From Oscillospiraceae bacterium (GTDB taxonomy: Bacteria > Bacillota > Clostridia > Oscillospirales > Oscillospiraceae), in NCBI GenBank assembly GCA_017480395.1, contig JAFVAS010000025.1, positions 1-5,218 on the forward strand: 5,218 nt of DNA, in the 5' to 3' direction. This document shows positions 1 through 4,532 of the stretch, piece after piece. The notes below the pieces were generated by a model that was not told the origin of the DNA, did no database searches, and saw nothing but the letters and a program-made list of their open reading frames with translations. A program made the translations under genes and the position numbers. Position 1 is the first letter of the stretch, and each line of letters starts with the position of its first letter.

Positions 1-42
1 ATCCCTGACGCCGACGCGCCGGAGACCCCGGAGGAGCCCTGA
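1..42 (+). CDS. 3' end of an unidentified gene (partial)
   Basis: Only the last 13 codons and the TGA stop (40-42) are inside the window, reading IPDADAPETPEEP. The tail is acidic and rich in proline and alanine, typical of a disordered C-terminus, and says nothing about function. The frame is preferred because its stop lies about 10 bases before a strong terminator hairpin (53-89). A second frame stays open to a TGA at 44-46 but would give an arginine/proline-rich tail, and the third frame stops at once. The body of the gene lies upstream of the window. Confidence 0.55.
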   Translation: MPDADAPETPEEP

Positions 43-52
43 TTGAGACTAA

Positions 53-93
53 AACAGGCCCGCAATGCAAGACGCATTGCGGGCCTGTTCTTT
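53..93 (+). terminator. Bidirectional intrinsic terminator between convergent genes
   Basis: A perfect 16-bp inverted repeat (53-68 with 74-89, 5-base loop AAGAC) is followed on the plus strand by TTCTTT. On the minus strand the stem ends in TTTT (54-51). It lies 10 bases after the plus-strand stop at 42 and 7 bases after the minus-strand stop at 97, so it probably ends transcription of both converging genes. The T-tracts are short, but the stem is long and stable. Confidence 0.8.
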
Positions 94-96
94 CGG

Positions 97-402
97 TCAG
101 ATCGCCGCAGCCCAGCCGACATAGCAGCCGCCCGACGGCAGCACCAGGACGCCACCGGTGTCTCCGCGCCGCTGCACCAGGATACACTTCCAAACCACGC
201 CTATTTCGCATTGCGCGCAGGTGTCCTGAAGAAACGGACGATCCGCCAACAGGTCGGTGATGAAATTTTCATAATCCATCTTCCCCAGCCGAACAAGGGC
301 AACCACCTCATAGGGATGCTCCTGCTCCGCCGGGTGCGGGCCGATCAAATCCTCCCATCGGCGGGGACGCTTCACAAACCATGCCTGTCCGGTTCTGCTC
401 AT
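97..402 (-). CDS. Conserved-looking small protein of unknown function (101 aa)
   Basis: A 101-residue protein starting at ATG 402-400, with an AGGAGGG ribosome binding site (418-412, 9-base spacing) and a near-consensus promoter at 438-466, so expression is well supported. I cannot assign a function. Visible features are an N-terminal basic/aromatic stretch (FVKRPRRWEDLIGPHP, residues 9-24), a central PYEVVALVRL strand (30-39), the segment MDYENFITDLLADRPFL (42-58), three cysteines at 62, 65 and 73 (the first two as CAQC), and a C-terminal VLVLPSGGC-containing strand. There is no signal peptide or transmembrane helix. It resembles small uncharacterised proteins found in accessory regions of gut Clostridia; from memory, unverified, this could be the family labelled DUF6329. 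It is divergent from an XRE regulator that probably controls it. Any toxin/antitoxin or element-borne role would be speculation. Confidence 0.8.
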   Translation of the reverse strand: MSRTGQAWFVKRPRRWEDLIGPHPAEQEHPYEVVALVRLGKMDYENFITDLLADRPFLQDTCAQCEIGVVWKCILVQRRGDTGGVLVLPSGGCYVGWAAAI

Positions 403-437
403 ATTGCCAGTCCCTCCTGTGGCCTATGTTATTCTAA

Positions 438-466
438 ATTATATATTTGCTTACCAATTAAGTCAA
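438..466 (-). promoter_or_regulatory. Sigma-A-type promoter of the unknown gene at 97-402
   Basis: Reading the minus strand, -35 is TTGACT (466-461), the spacer is 17 bp, and -10 is TATAAT (443-438). This is close to the ideal vegetative promoter. It predicts a start near 431 and a leader of about 28 bases that carries the AGGAGGG site. It is the strongest promoter in the window by inspection. Confidence 0.85.
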
Positions 467-478
467 GTGCTTACTAAT
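448..478. repeat. Two direct repeats TGCTTACYAAT, 20 bp apart (candidate operator)
   Basis: TGCTTACCAAT (448-458) and TGCTTACTAAT (468-478) differ at one of 11 positions and are spaced exactly 20 bp start to start, about two helical turns. One lies in the spacer and the other just upstream of the -35 box (461-466) of the minus-strand promoter, so a bound protein would block polymerase there. The obvious candidate ligand is the divergent XRE regulator. This is inferred from position and spacing only. Confidence 0.55.
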
Positions 479-506
479 ACGCGCAAGAATACGCCAACTA
501 AAACAG

Positions 507-512
507 TATAAT
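507..512 (+). promoter_or_regulatory. -10 box of the XRE regulator promoter
   Basis: A perfect TATAAT lies 28 bases before the GTG at 541, predicting a transcript start near 519. No good -35 is present at 16-18 bp: the bases there read roughly CAAGAA (484-489). The promoter is therefore weak or needs an activator, in contrast to the divergent promoter. The direct repeats at 448-478 end about 28 bp upstream of it. Confidence 0.6.
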
Positions 513-540
513 AGCTGTAATAGGAAGGCAGGTGCGCTTT

Positions 541-831
541 GTGAGCAAGGAAGTATCCTTCAAAAACCGAGACCGTTTTTTCCAGCTCGGCATAACCATT
601 GCCACCCTGCGGAAGCTGAGAGGTCTGTCCCAGGAAAAGCTGGCGGAGAAGGCGAACATCAGCCGATCCCTGCTCAGCGCAATCGAAGCCCCCAATCTGG
701 CGCACAGTTTTTCGCTTGAAGTGTTTTTCGACCTTGCCGACGCGCTGGAGGTTGACCCCGCCGCCCTGCTGAACGCCTCCGCATTTCCCGATTCCCTGTT
801 GAAGGGGAAATCCGGCAATCAGCAGGGTTAA
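541..831 (+). CDS. XRE-family helix-turn-helix transcriptional regulator
   Basis: A 96-residue protein consisting almost entirely of a Cro/CI-type HTH domain (about residues 15-78). The pattern LRKLRGLSQEKLAEKANISRS is the classic HTH_3 helix 2-turn-helix 3, followed by SLEVFFDLADALEVDPAALL, the usual fourth and fifth helices. The C-terminal 15 residues are a short polar tail. There is no enzymatic or ligand domain, so it is probably a DNA-binding repressor or autoregulator, cytoplasmic and likely dimeric. I chose GTG 541 because AGG at 530-532 is 8 bases away and AGGAAGG at 522-528 is 12. An in-frame GTG at 532 would add MRF but sits only 3 bases from that site. It is divergent from the unknown gene at 97-402 and shares a control region with it. 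Single-domain XRE proteins are common in integrated elements and toxin-antitoxin loci, but no mobile-element gene is visible here. Confidence 0.9.
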   Translation: MSKEVSFKNRDRFFQLGITIATLRKLRGLSQEKLAEKANISRSLLSAIEAPNLAHSFSLEVFFDLADALEVDPAALLNASAFPDSLLKGKSGNQQG

Positions 832-843
832 GAGGAAAACACC

Positions 844-981
844 ATGGATGTACAGCAAAACGATGAGCAAGGAAACCCGGCGATTCGGAGGGCTCCGGCG
901 AAGAGCGCAAAACCCGTGAACAAAAGCGAACCCCGCCCGCGAAAAATTTTCGCAGGCGGGGATTTTGCATTCAACGCATGA
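844..981 (+). CDS. Possible small ORF (45 aa), doubtful
   Basis: An ATG 12 bases after the regulator stop has an excellent Shine-Dalgarno match (GAGGA, 832-836, 7-base spacing) and opens a 45-codon frame ending at TGA 979-981. The product is hydrophilic and rich in K, R, P and A (MDVQQNDEQGNPAIRRAPAK at the N-terminus), with no recognisable domain, signal peptide or membrane segment. Against it: codons 30-41 overlap a terminator hairpin (931-966), so a normally terminated transcript would end before the stop codon. It could be a real second gene of the regulator operon, a decayed remnant, or chance. I do not recognise a family. Confidence 0.3.
   Translation: MDVQQNDEQGNPAIRRAPAKSAKPVNKSEPRPRKIFAGGDFAFNA
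931..966 (+). terminator. Intrinsic terminator after the XRE regulator
   Basis: CCCCGCC (931-937) pairs with GGCGGGG (955-961). Above one C-A mismatch (938/954), GCGAAA (939-944) pairs with TTTCGC (948-953), leaving a 3-base loop. ATTTT follows (962-966). It lies 100 bases after the regulator stop and inside the possible small ORF at 844-981. On the minus strand the stem is followed by TTCGCTTTTGTT, so it could also stop readthrough from the methyltransferase gene. Confidence 0.75.
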
Positions 982-1006
982 TTAAAGTTTTGTATGATTA
1001 AAGTTT
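978..1006. repeat. Tandem direct repeat, 13 bp unit, 16 bp period
   Basis: ATGATTAAAGTTT occurs at 978-990 and again, identical, at 994-1006, separated by TGT. The first copy contains the TGA stop of the possible small ORF. It lies between the terminator and an orphan promoter. It may be a binding site or a slippage product; nothing in the sequence decides. Confidence 0.7.
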
Positions 1007-1028
1007 GATGAAAAATGGGATTGTTCCC

Positions 1029-1057
1029 TTGACCGAAATTCCGGGGCGGGGTATGAT
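1029..1057 (+). promoter_or_regulatory. Orphan promoter directed antisense to the methyltransferase gene
   Basis: TTGACC (1029-1034), a 17-bp spacer and TATGAT (1052-1057) form a good vegetative promoter with the same two hexamers and spacing as the tadA promoter at 4492-4520. It predicts a start near 1064. No gene of its own follows: the transcript would run into the 3' end of the minus-strand methyltransferase (stop at 1100). Its spacer is GC-rich, and it could be fortuitous. Confidence 0.45.
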
Positions 1058-1099
1058 ATTGCCAGAACGAAACAGCGAGGGCGAGGCACCCGGCGGGAA

Positions 1100-2224
1100 T
1101 CACACCTTGCCATACATAAACAGGTCGCATTTGAGCATACCATTATATAGTTTGCGCTTTTTGACCGCCCGGATGCCCAGGCAGTCCTCGAACTCGGTGT
1201 GGCTGGAGAGAATGCTGACCCGCCAGGTCGGGGGCAGCCTCCGCACCACCCGGCCAAACTGCCGGTAGAGGTCGCCGGCCTCCTGCTTTTCCAGCAGGCG
1301 CTCCCCATAGGGCGGATTGGTGACCAGCCGGCCATAGTCCCCCTGGGCACGGAAGTCCATGGCGTTGGATACGTCAAAGCGCACCGTGTCCTCCACCTCC
1401 GCCTTGACGGCGTTGCTCCGGGCGATCTCCACCGCCTGGGGATCGAGGTCGCCGCCCCAGATGTCGTAGACCTTGCCGCGAAACTCCAGATCCAGCGCCT
1501 CCTCCACCGCGTCCAGCCAGATTTTTTCGTCCAGCACGTCCCAGCGCTGGGCGGCGAACCGGCGGTTCAGGCCGGGGGCCCGGTTCTTGGCGATCAGCGC
1601 CGCCTCGATGGGGATGGTTCCGCTGCCGCAGAAGGGATCCCGGAAGGGGTCCAGCCCCTTGTAGCGGGAGAGCAGCACCATGGCCGCCGCCAGGGTCTCC
1701 CGCAGGGGGGCCTCCACCCCGACGGCCCGGTAGCCCCGCTTATACAGCCCCTCGCCGGAGGTATCCAGGCCGACGGTGACCCGATCCTTGTAGATGGAGA
1801 ACTGGATCTGGGTGCGGTGGCCCGTCTCCGGGAACCACTCGATGCCGTACTGCTCCGTCAGATGCTGGGACACCGCCTTTTTGACGATGGACTGGCAGGC
1901 GGGGACGGAGTGGAGCTGGGACGAGATGGAGTAGCCTTTCACCGGGAACTCCCCGTCCTGGGCGATCCAGTCCTCCCAGTCGATGGCCTTGACGCCCTGG
2001 AACAGCTCCTCAAAGCTGCGGGCCTCAAACTCCCCCAGCACCAGCACCACCCGGGCGCCGCAGCGCAGCCAGAGGTTGAGGCGGGGGATGTCCGCCTCCG
2101 TCCCGGCGCAGAACACCCGCCCGTTCTCGGCCCGGATGCCCTCCAGATGCAGGCGGCGCAGCTCGTCGGAGACCAGCTTCTCCAGCCCCATGAGGCAGGG
2201 GATCATAAAATTCAGTCTGCTCAC
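1100..2224 (-). CDS. THUMP-domain class I SAM-dependent RNA methyltransferase, RlmL/YpsC type
   Basis: A 374-residue cytoplasmic enzyme of the RlmL/YpsC family, which transfers a methyl group from S-adenosylmethionine to guanine N2 in large-subunit rRNA in characterised members. The N-terminal part (about 1-155) fits the ferredoxin-like and THUMP RNA-binding region, ending in RTQIQFSIYKDRVTVGLDTSG. The Rossmann methyltransferase domain follows: DPFCGSGT at 196-203 (SAM-binding motif I), GGDLDPQAV at 257-265 (acidic residue for the SAM ribose), and NPPYGERL at 303-310, the NPPY catalytic motif of N2-guanine and related amino-methyltransferases. It matches the single-function Gram-positive form, lacking the C-terminal RlmK half of the E. 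coli RlmKL fusion. I place the start at GTG 2224-2222, preceded by GAAGGTGG (2239-2232, 7-base spacing); a longer frame to 2305 would cross the promoter. The exact target nucleotide is not knowable from sequence. Confidence 0.92.
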   Translation of the reverse strand: MSRLNFMIPCLMGLEKLVSDELRRLHLEGIRAENGRVFCAGTEADIPRLNLWLRCGARVVLVLGEFEARSFEELFQGVKAIDWEDWIAQDGEFPVKGYSISSQLHSVPACQSIVKKAVSQHLTEQYGIEWFPETGHRTQIQFSIYKDRVTVGLDTSGEGLYKRGYRAVGVEAPLRETLAAAMVLLSRYKGLDPFRDPFCGSGTIPIEAALIAKNRAPGLNRRFAAQRWDVLDEKIWLDAVEEALDLEFRGKVYDIWGGDLDPQAVEIARSNAVKAEVEDTVRFDVSNAMDFRAQGDYGRLVTNPPYGERLLEKQEAGDLYRQFGRVVRRLPPTWRVSILSSHTEFEDCLGIRAVKKRKLYNGMLKCDLFMYGKV

Positions 2225-2255
2225 GTAGAACCCACCTTCTGTGTGGAATACGTCC

Positions 2256-2284
2256 AGTATAGCGGATTTTGTCCGCAAGTGCAA
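2256..2284 (-). promoter_or_regulatory. Promoter of the RNA methyltransferase gene
   Basis: On the minus strand, TTGCAC (2284-2279), a 17-bp spacer and TATACT (2261-2256) predict a start near 2249 and a leader of about 25 bases. The -10 matches five of six consensus positions and the -35 only TTG. The spacer contains the inverted repeat GCGGA-N5-TCCGC (2262-2276), a possible operator. Confidence 0.55.
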
Positions 2285-2301
2285 GCGGCGCAGCGCGCCG
2301 C
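2285..2301. repeat. GC-only inverted repeat in the divergent methyltransferase/nfeD control region
   Basis: GCGGCGC (2285-2291) and GCGCCGC (2295-2301) form a 7-bp all-GC stem with a 3-base loop. It lies immediately upstream of the methyltransferase -35 and about 40 bases before the nfeD start, so it could be a hairpin in the nfeD leader or a protein site. No T-tract follows on the plus strand (CGCAAAAACC), so it is not a terminator in that direction. Confidence 0.5.
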
Positions 2302-2340
2302 GCAAAAACCGTCATTCGATCGTCAAAGGAGGCGAGGCAT

Positions 2341-2790
2341 ATGTTTCCCATTCCACAACCGGTGATCTGGCTGATTGCGATCATCGCCTTTGCCATCATC
2401 GAGGGGGTCACCGCCACCGCGCTGGTGTCCATCTGGTTCTCGGTGGGTGCGCTGGGCGCGCTGATCACCTCCTTCATCACCCGGAATTTCTGGGTGCAGC
2501 TGGCGGTGTTCCTGATTATCAGCTGCGTGGTCTTTGCCCTGCTGCGGCCGCTGGTGAAGCGGCACCTGACCCCCAGGGTGGAGCACACCAACGCCCCCCG
2601 TCTGGTGGGCGAGGAGGCGGTGGTCACCGAGACCGTCGACAACCTGGCCGGACAGGGCCAGGCCAGCATCAAGGGCCAGATCTGGACCGCCCGGGGCGTG
2701 GACAACACCCCCCTGACCCCCGGAACCCGGGTCACCGTGGTGCGCATCGAGGGCGTGAAGCTCATCGTGCGCCCGGCGGAGAACGGGTGA
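2341..2790 (+). CDS. NfeD-like integral membrane protein
   Basis: A 149-residue protein of the short NfeD type (no N-terminal ClpP-like protease domain). Three hydrophobic segments lie at about residues 8-26, 28-47 and 51-69, followed by basic residues (KRH, 73-75) that suggest the C-terminal part is cytoplasmic. That part (about 85-146) fits the NfeD C-terminal OB-fold: LVGEEAVVTETVDNLAGQG, then GQIWTARG, then PLTPGTRVTVVRIEGVKLIV. Family members work with SPFH/stomatin-type proteins in membrane microdomains, and an SPFH gene lies two genes downstream in the same operon. ATG 2341 has a strong AAAGGAGG site (2325-2332, 8-base spacing); the frame is open further upstream, but without that signal. 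I see no convincing promoter directly upstream. Confidence 0.9.
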   Translation: MFPIPQPVIWLIAIIAFAIIEGVTATALVSIWFSVGALGALITSFITRNFWVQLAVFLIISCVVFALLRPLVKRHLTPRVEHTNAPRLVGEEAVVTETVDNLAGQGQASIKGQIWTARGVDNTPLTPGTRVTVVRIEGVKLIVRPAENG

Positions 2791-2841
2791 GCCAAACCAT
2801 GTCAAACCATCATCCAACCGATTTGATAAGGAGATGTCACT

Positions 2842-3048
2842 ATGAAAAAGAAGCTCTATAAGTCCGGCACCAACCAGGTGCTGGCCGGTGTGTGCGGCGG
2901 CCTGGGGGACTACCTGGGCGTCGATCCCACCATCGTCCGGCTGTGCTGGGTGCTGTTCTGCGTGCTGGGCGGCAGCGGCGTGCTGGCCTATATCATCGCC
3001 GCCCTGATTATCCCCGACGAACCTGCCAACCCTGAGGACGTCTACTGA
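2842..3048 (+). CDS. PspC-domain small membrane protein
   Basis: A 68-residue protein that is essentially one PspC domain. The signature is KLYKSGTNQVLAGVCGGLGD (residues 4-23), then YLGVDPTIVRLCWVLF, a hydrophobic hairpin (about 33-57) with a GGSG turn, and the typical ending IIAALIIPDEP. PspC proteins are inner-membrane sensors/regulators of the phage-shock envelope stress response in E. coli; in Firmicutes stand-alone PspC proteins are common and less understood. The start has AAGGAGA (2828-2834, 7-base spacing). It lies 51 bases after nfeD and 33 bases before the SPFH gene, all on the same strand with no terminator between, so one operon is likely. The gap before it carries CAAACCAT twice (2793-2800, 2803-2810). 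Confidence 0.92.
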   Translation: MKKKLYKSGTNQVLAGVCGGLGDYLGVDPTIVRLCWVLFCVLGGSGVLAYIIAALIIPDEPANPEDVY

Positions 3049-3081
3049 CCGTCCGCCGTTTCCAAATCAGGAGGGATTTGT

Positions 3082-3984
3082 ATGCTGTATGCGATCATTG
3101 CCGCCGTCGTGGTGGTGTTCCTGCTGCTGGTGCTCATCAAGAACGTGGTCATCGTCCGGCAGAGCCGGGCCTACGTCATCGAGCGCCTCGGCGCGTTCCA
3201 GGCCGTCTGGGGCGTGGGCATCCACTTTAAGATGCCCTTCGTCGAGCGGGTGGCCAAGGTGGTGTCCCTGAAGGAGCAGGTGGTGGATTTCGCCCCCCAG
3301 CCCGTCATCACCAAGGACAACGTCACGATGCAGATCGACACCGTGGTCTTCTTCGAGATCACCGACCCCAAGCTCTACACCTACGGCGTGGAGCACCCGA
3401 TGCCCGCCATCGAGAACCTGACCGCCACCACCCTGCGTAACATCATCGGTGAGCTGGAGCTGGATCAGTCCCTGACCAGCCGCGACGTCATCAACACCAA
3501 GATGCGCGCCATCCTGGACGAGGCCACCGACCCCTGGGGCATCCGGGTCAACCGGGTGGAGCTGAAGAACATCATCCCGCCCAGGGAGATCCAGGACGCC
3601 ATGGAGCGCCAGATGAAGGCGGAGCGGGAGCGCCGCGAGACCCTGCTCCAGGCCGAGGGCCAGAAGCAGAGCAAGATTCTGGTGGCCGAGGGCGAGCGCC
3701 AGAGCGTCATCCTGAAGGCCCAGGCCGAGAAGGAGGCCAAGATCATGGCCGCCGAGGCCGAGGCTGCCGCCATTCTCAAGGTCAAGGAGGCCGAGGCGGA
3801 GGGCCTGCGCCTGCTGACCGCCGCCGCCCCCAGCGACGCGGTGCTGAAGCTGAAGAGCCTGGAGGCCTTTGCCGCCGCCGCCGACGGGAAGGCGACCAAG
3901 ATCATCATCCCCAGCGAGATCCAGGGCATTGCCGGCCTCGCCGAGGGCGTGGTGGAGGCCGTCACCGCCGCCGACAAGAAGTGA
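3082..3984 (+). CDS. SPFH/stomatin-family protein (paraslipin/QmcA type)
   Basis: A 300-residue prohibitin/stomatin-like membrane scaffold. One N-terminal transmembrane segment (about 2-24) is followed by the SPFH domain (about 25-175): RAYVIERLGAFQAVWGVGIHFKMP, then VDFAPQPVITKDNVTMQIDT, then the slipin-type stretch TTLRNIIGELELDQSLTSRD and WGIRVNRVELKNIIPP. Residues 172-245 form a long Ala/Glu/Lys-rich coiled coil (AEGERQSVILKAQAEKEAK), followed by a C-terminal oligomerisation region (SLEAFAAAADGKATKIIIPS). Such proteins form large membrane rings or clusters and pair with NfeD proteins, as seen in this operon. The start has AGGAGGG (3069-3075, 6-base spacing). The length and domain order match QmcA/paraslipin rather than the longer flotillins. 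It is the last gene of the operon, ending at the hairpin 3991-4026. Confidence 0.94.
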   Translation: MLYAIIAAVVVVFLLLVLIKNVVIVRQSRAYVIERLGAFQAVWGVGIHFKMPFVERVAKVVSLKEQVVDFAPQPVITKDNVTMQIDTVVFFEITDPKLYTYGVEHPMPAIENLTATTLRNIIGELELDQSLTSRDVINTKMRAILDEATDPWGIRVNRVELKNIIPPREIQDAMERQMKAERERRETLLQAEGQKQSKILVAEGERQSVILKAQAEKEAKIMAAEAEAAAILKVKEAEAEGLRLLTAAAPSDAVLKLKSLEAFAAAADGKATKIIIPSEIQGIAGLAEGVVEAVTAADKK

Positions 3985-3990
3985 CCGAAC

Positions 3991-4026
3991 AAGACCCGCT
4001 GATTCCCTTCGGAATCAGCGGGTCTT
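3991..4026. terminator. Bidirectional terminator hairpin overlapping the tadA stop codon
   Basis: A perfect 16-bp inverted repeat (3991-4006 with 4011-4026) closes on the tetraloop CTTC. It lies 6 bases after the SPFH stop. The tadA stop codon (4017-4015) and last three codons are inside one arm. T-tracts are poor on both sides (CTTCAG on plus, CTTGTT on minus), so termination may be incomplete or partly factor-dependent. Confidence 0.7.
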
Positions 4027-4470
4027 CAGATGTTGGAAAAAGGTCTGCAGCAGGTCTTTGCACTCCGCCTCCTTCACCCCGCCGTAGAGGGCGGGGTGGG
4101 TGTCAAAGGGCTCGTCGGTGAGGGAGAGCAGGCTGCCGCAGCACCCGGCCTTGGGGTCGAAGGCCCCGAACACCACCCGGCCCAGGCGGCTTTGCAGAAT
4201 CGCGCCGGTGCACATGGGGCAGGGCTCCAGGGTGACGTAGAGGGTGCAGCCGGACAGCCGCCAGTCCCCCAGGGTCTGGCAGGCCTCCCGGATGGCCAGC
4301 ACCTCCGCGTGGGCGGTGGCGTCCCGATCCGTCTCCCGCCGGTTGCAGCCCCGGCCGACGATGGCGCCGTCGCGGTCCCGCACCACCACGGCCCCCACCG
4401 GGATCTCCCCCAGTGCGGCGGCCTGCCGTGCCAGCGCCAGCGCCTCGGCCATATAATCCTCCCAATCCAT
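4015..4470 (-). CDS. tadA: tRNA-specific adenosine deaminase TadA
   Basis: A 151-residue cytidine/deoxycytidylate deaminase-fold enzyme that converts adenosine to inosine at wobble position 34 of tRNA-Arg(ACG). The N-terminal helix MDWEDYMAEALALARQAA and GEIPVGAVVV (21-30) are typical. The zinc/catalytic motif HAE is at 54-56 (His54 zinc ligand, Glu56 proton shuttle) and PCPMC at 83-87 (Cys84, Cys87 zinc ligands), followed by GAILQSRLGRVVFGAFDPKAG, as in bacterial TadA. Three in-frame ATGs exist (4479, 4476, 4470). I choose 4470 because TAAGGAG (4486-4480) is 9 bases away, while it nearly touches the other two. The 3' end is embedded in the hairpin shared with the SPFH gene. The gene is divergent from the glycyl-tRNA synthetase gene. 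Confidence 0.93.
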   Translation of the reverse strand: MDWEDYMAEALALARQAAALGEIPVGAVVVRDRDGAIVGRGCNRRETDRDATAHAEVLAIREACQTLGDWRLSGCTLYVTLEPCPMCTGAILQSRLGRVVFGAFDPKAGCCGSLLSLTDEPFDTHPALYGGVKEAECKDLLQTFFQHLKTR

Positions 4471-4491
4471 GGGCATCATCTCCTTATTTCC

Positions 4492-4520
4492 ATCATATCA
4501 CACCCGCTCACCGCGGTCAA
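4492..4520 (-). promoter_or_regulatory. tadA promoter
   Basis: On the minus strand, TTGACC (4520-4515), a 17-bp spacer and TATGAT (4497-4492). The expected start is near 4486-4485, which is the edge of the AAGGAG site itself, so the predicted tadA mRNA leader is only about 15 bases long. Confidence 0.75.
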
Positions 4521-4532
4521 ACCGGAAAAGGC

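Noticed and set aside
43..477. 144-codon plus-strand frame
   Set aside because: It starts right after the upstream stop, crosses a strong terminator, and is antisense to the minus gene at 97-402, which has its own promoter and ribosome site.
1012..1028. Weak hairpin GGGA-N4-TCCC with a T-run on the minus strand, as a methyltransferase terminator
   Set aside because: A 4-bp stem is too short to support; it could still help, but I do not call it.
1..1100. Integrated mobile element boundaries
   Set aside because: The two small genes look accessory, but no integrase, transposase, tRNA target or flanking direct repeat is visible.
2225..2305. N-terminal extension of the methyltransferase by 27 codons
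   Set aside because: The extension covers the predicted -35, -10 and transcript start, and lacks a ribosome site. GTG 2224 has a good one, and SRLNFMIPCLMGLE is the normal family N-terminus.
2266..2340. Plus-strand promoter or sigma-W-like site for nfeD
   Set aside because: TTGTCC (2269-2274) has no matching -10, and no AAC/CGTA pair at the expected spacing was found.
1199..2365. 388-codon open frame on the plus strand
   Set aside because: It is antisense to the methyltransferase gene, whose motifs (DPFCGSGT, NPPYG) are unmistakable. The translation is low-complexity A/G/P/L/Q, as expected from the reverse of a GC-rich gene, and it crosses the nfeD start.
3720..3800. GCCGAG-rich repetitive DNA
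   Set aside because: It is explained by the Ala-Glu-rich coiled coil of the SPFH protein.
3465..3992. 175-codon minus-strand frame
   Set aside because: It is a serine/alanine-rich shadow of the SPFH coiled-coil codons, with no motif or ribosome site.
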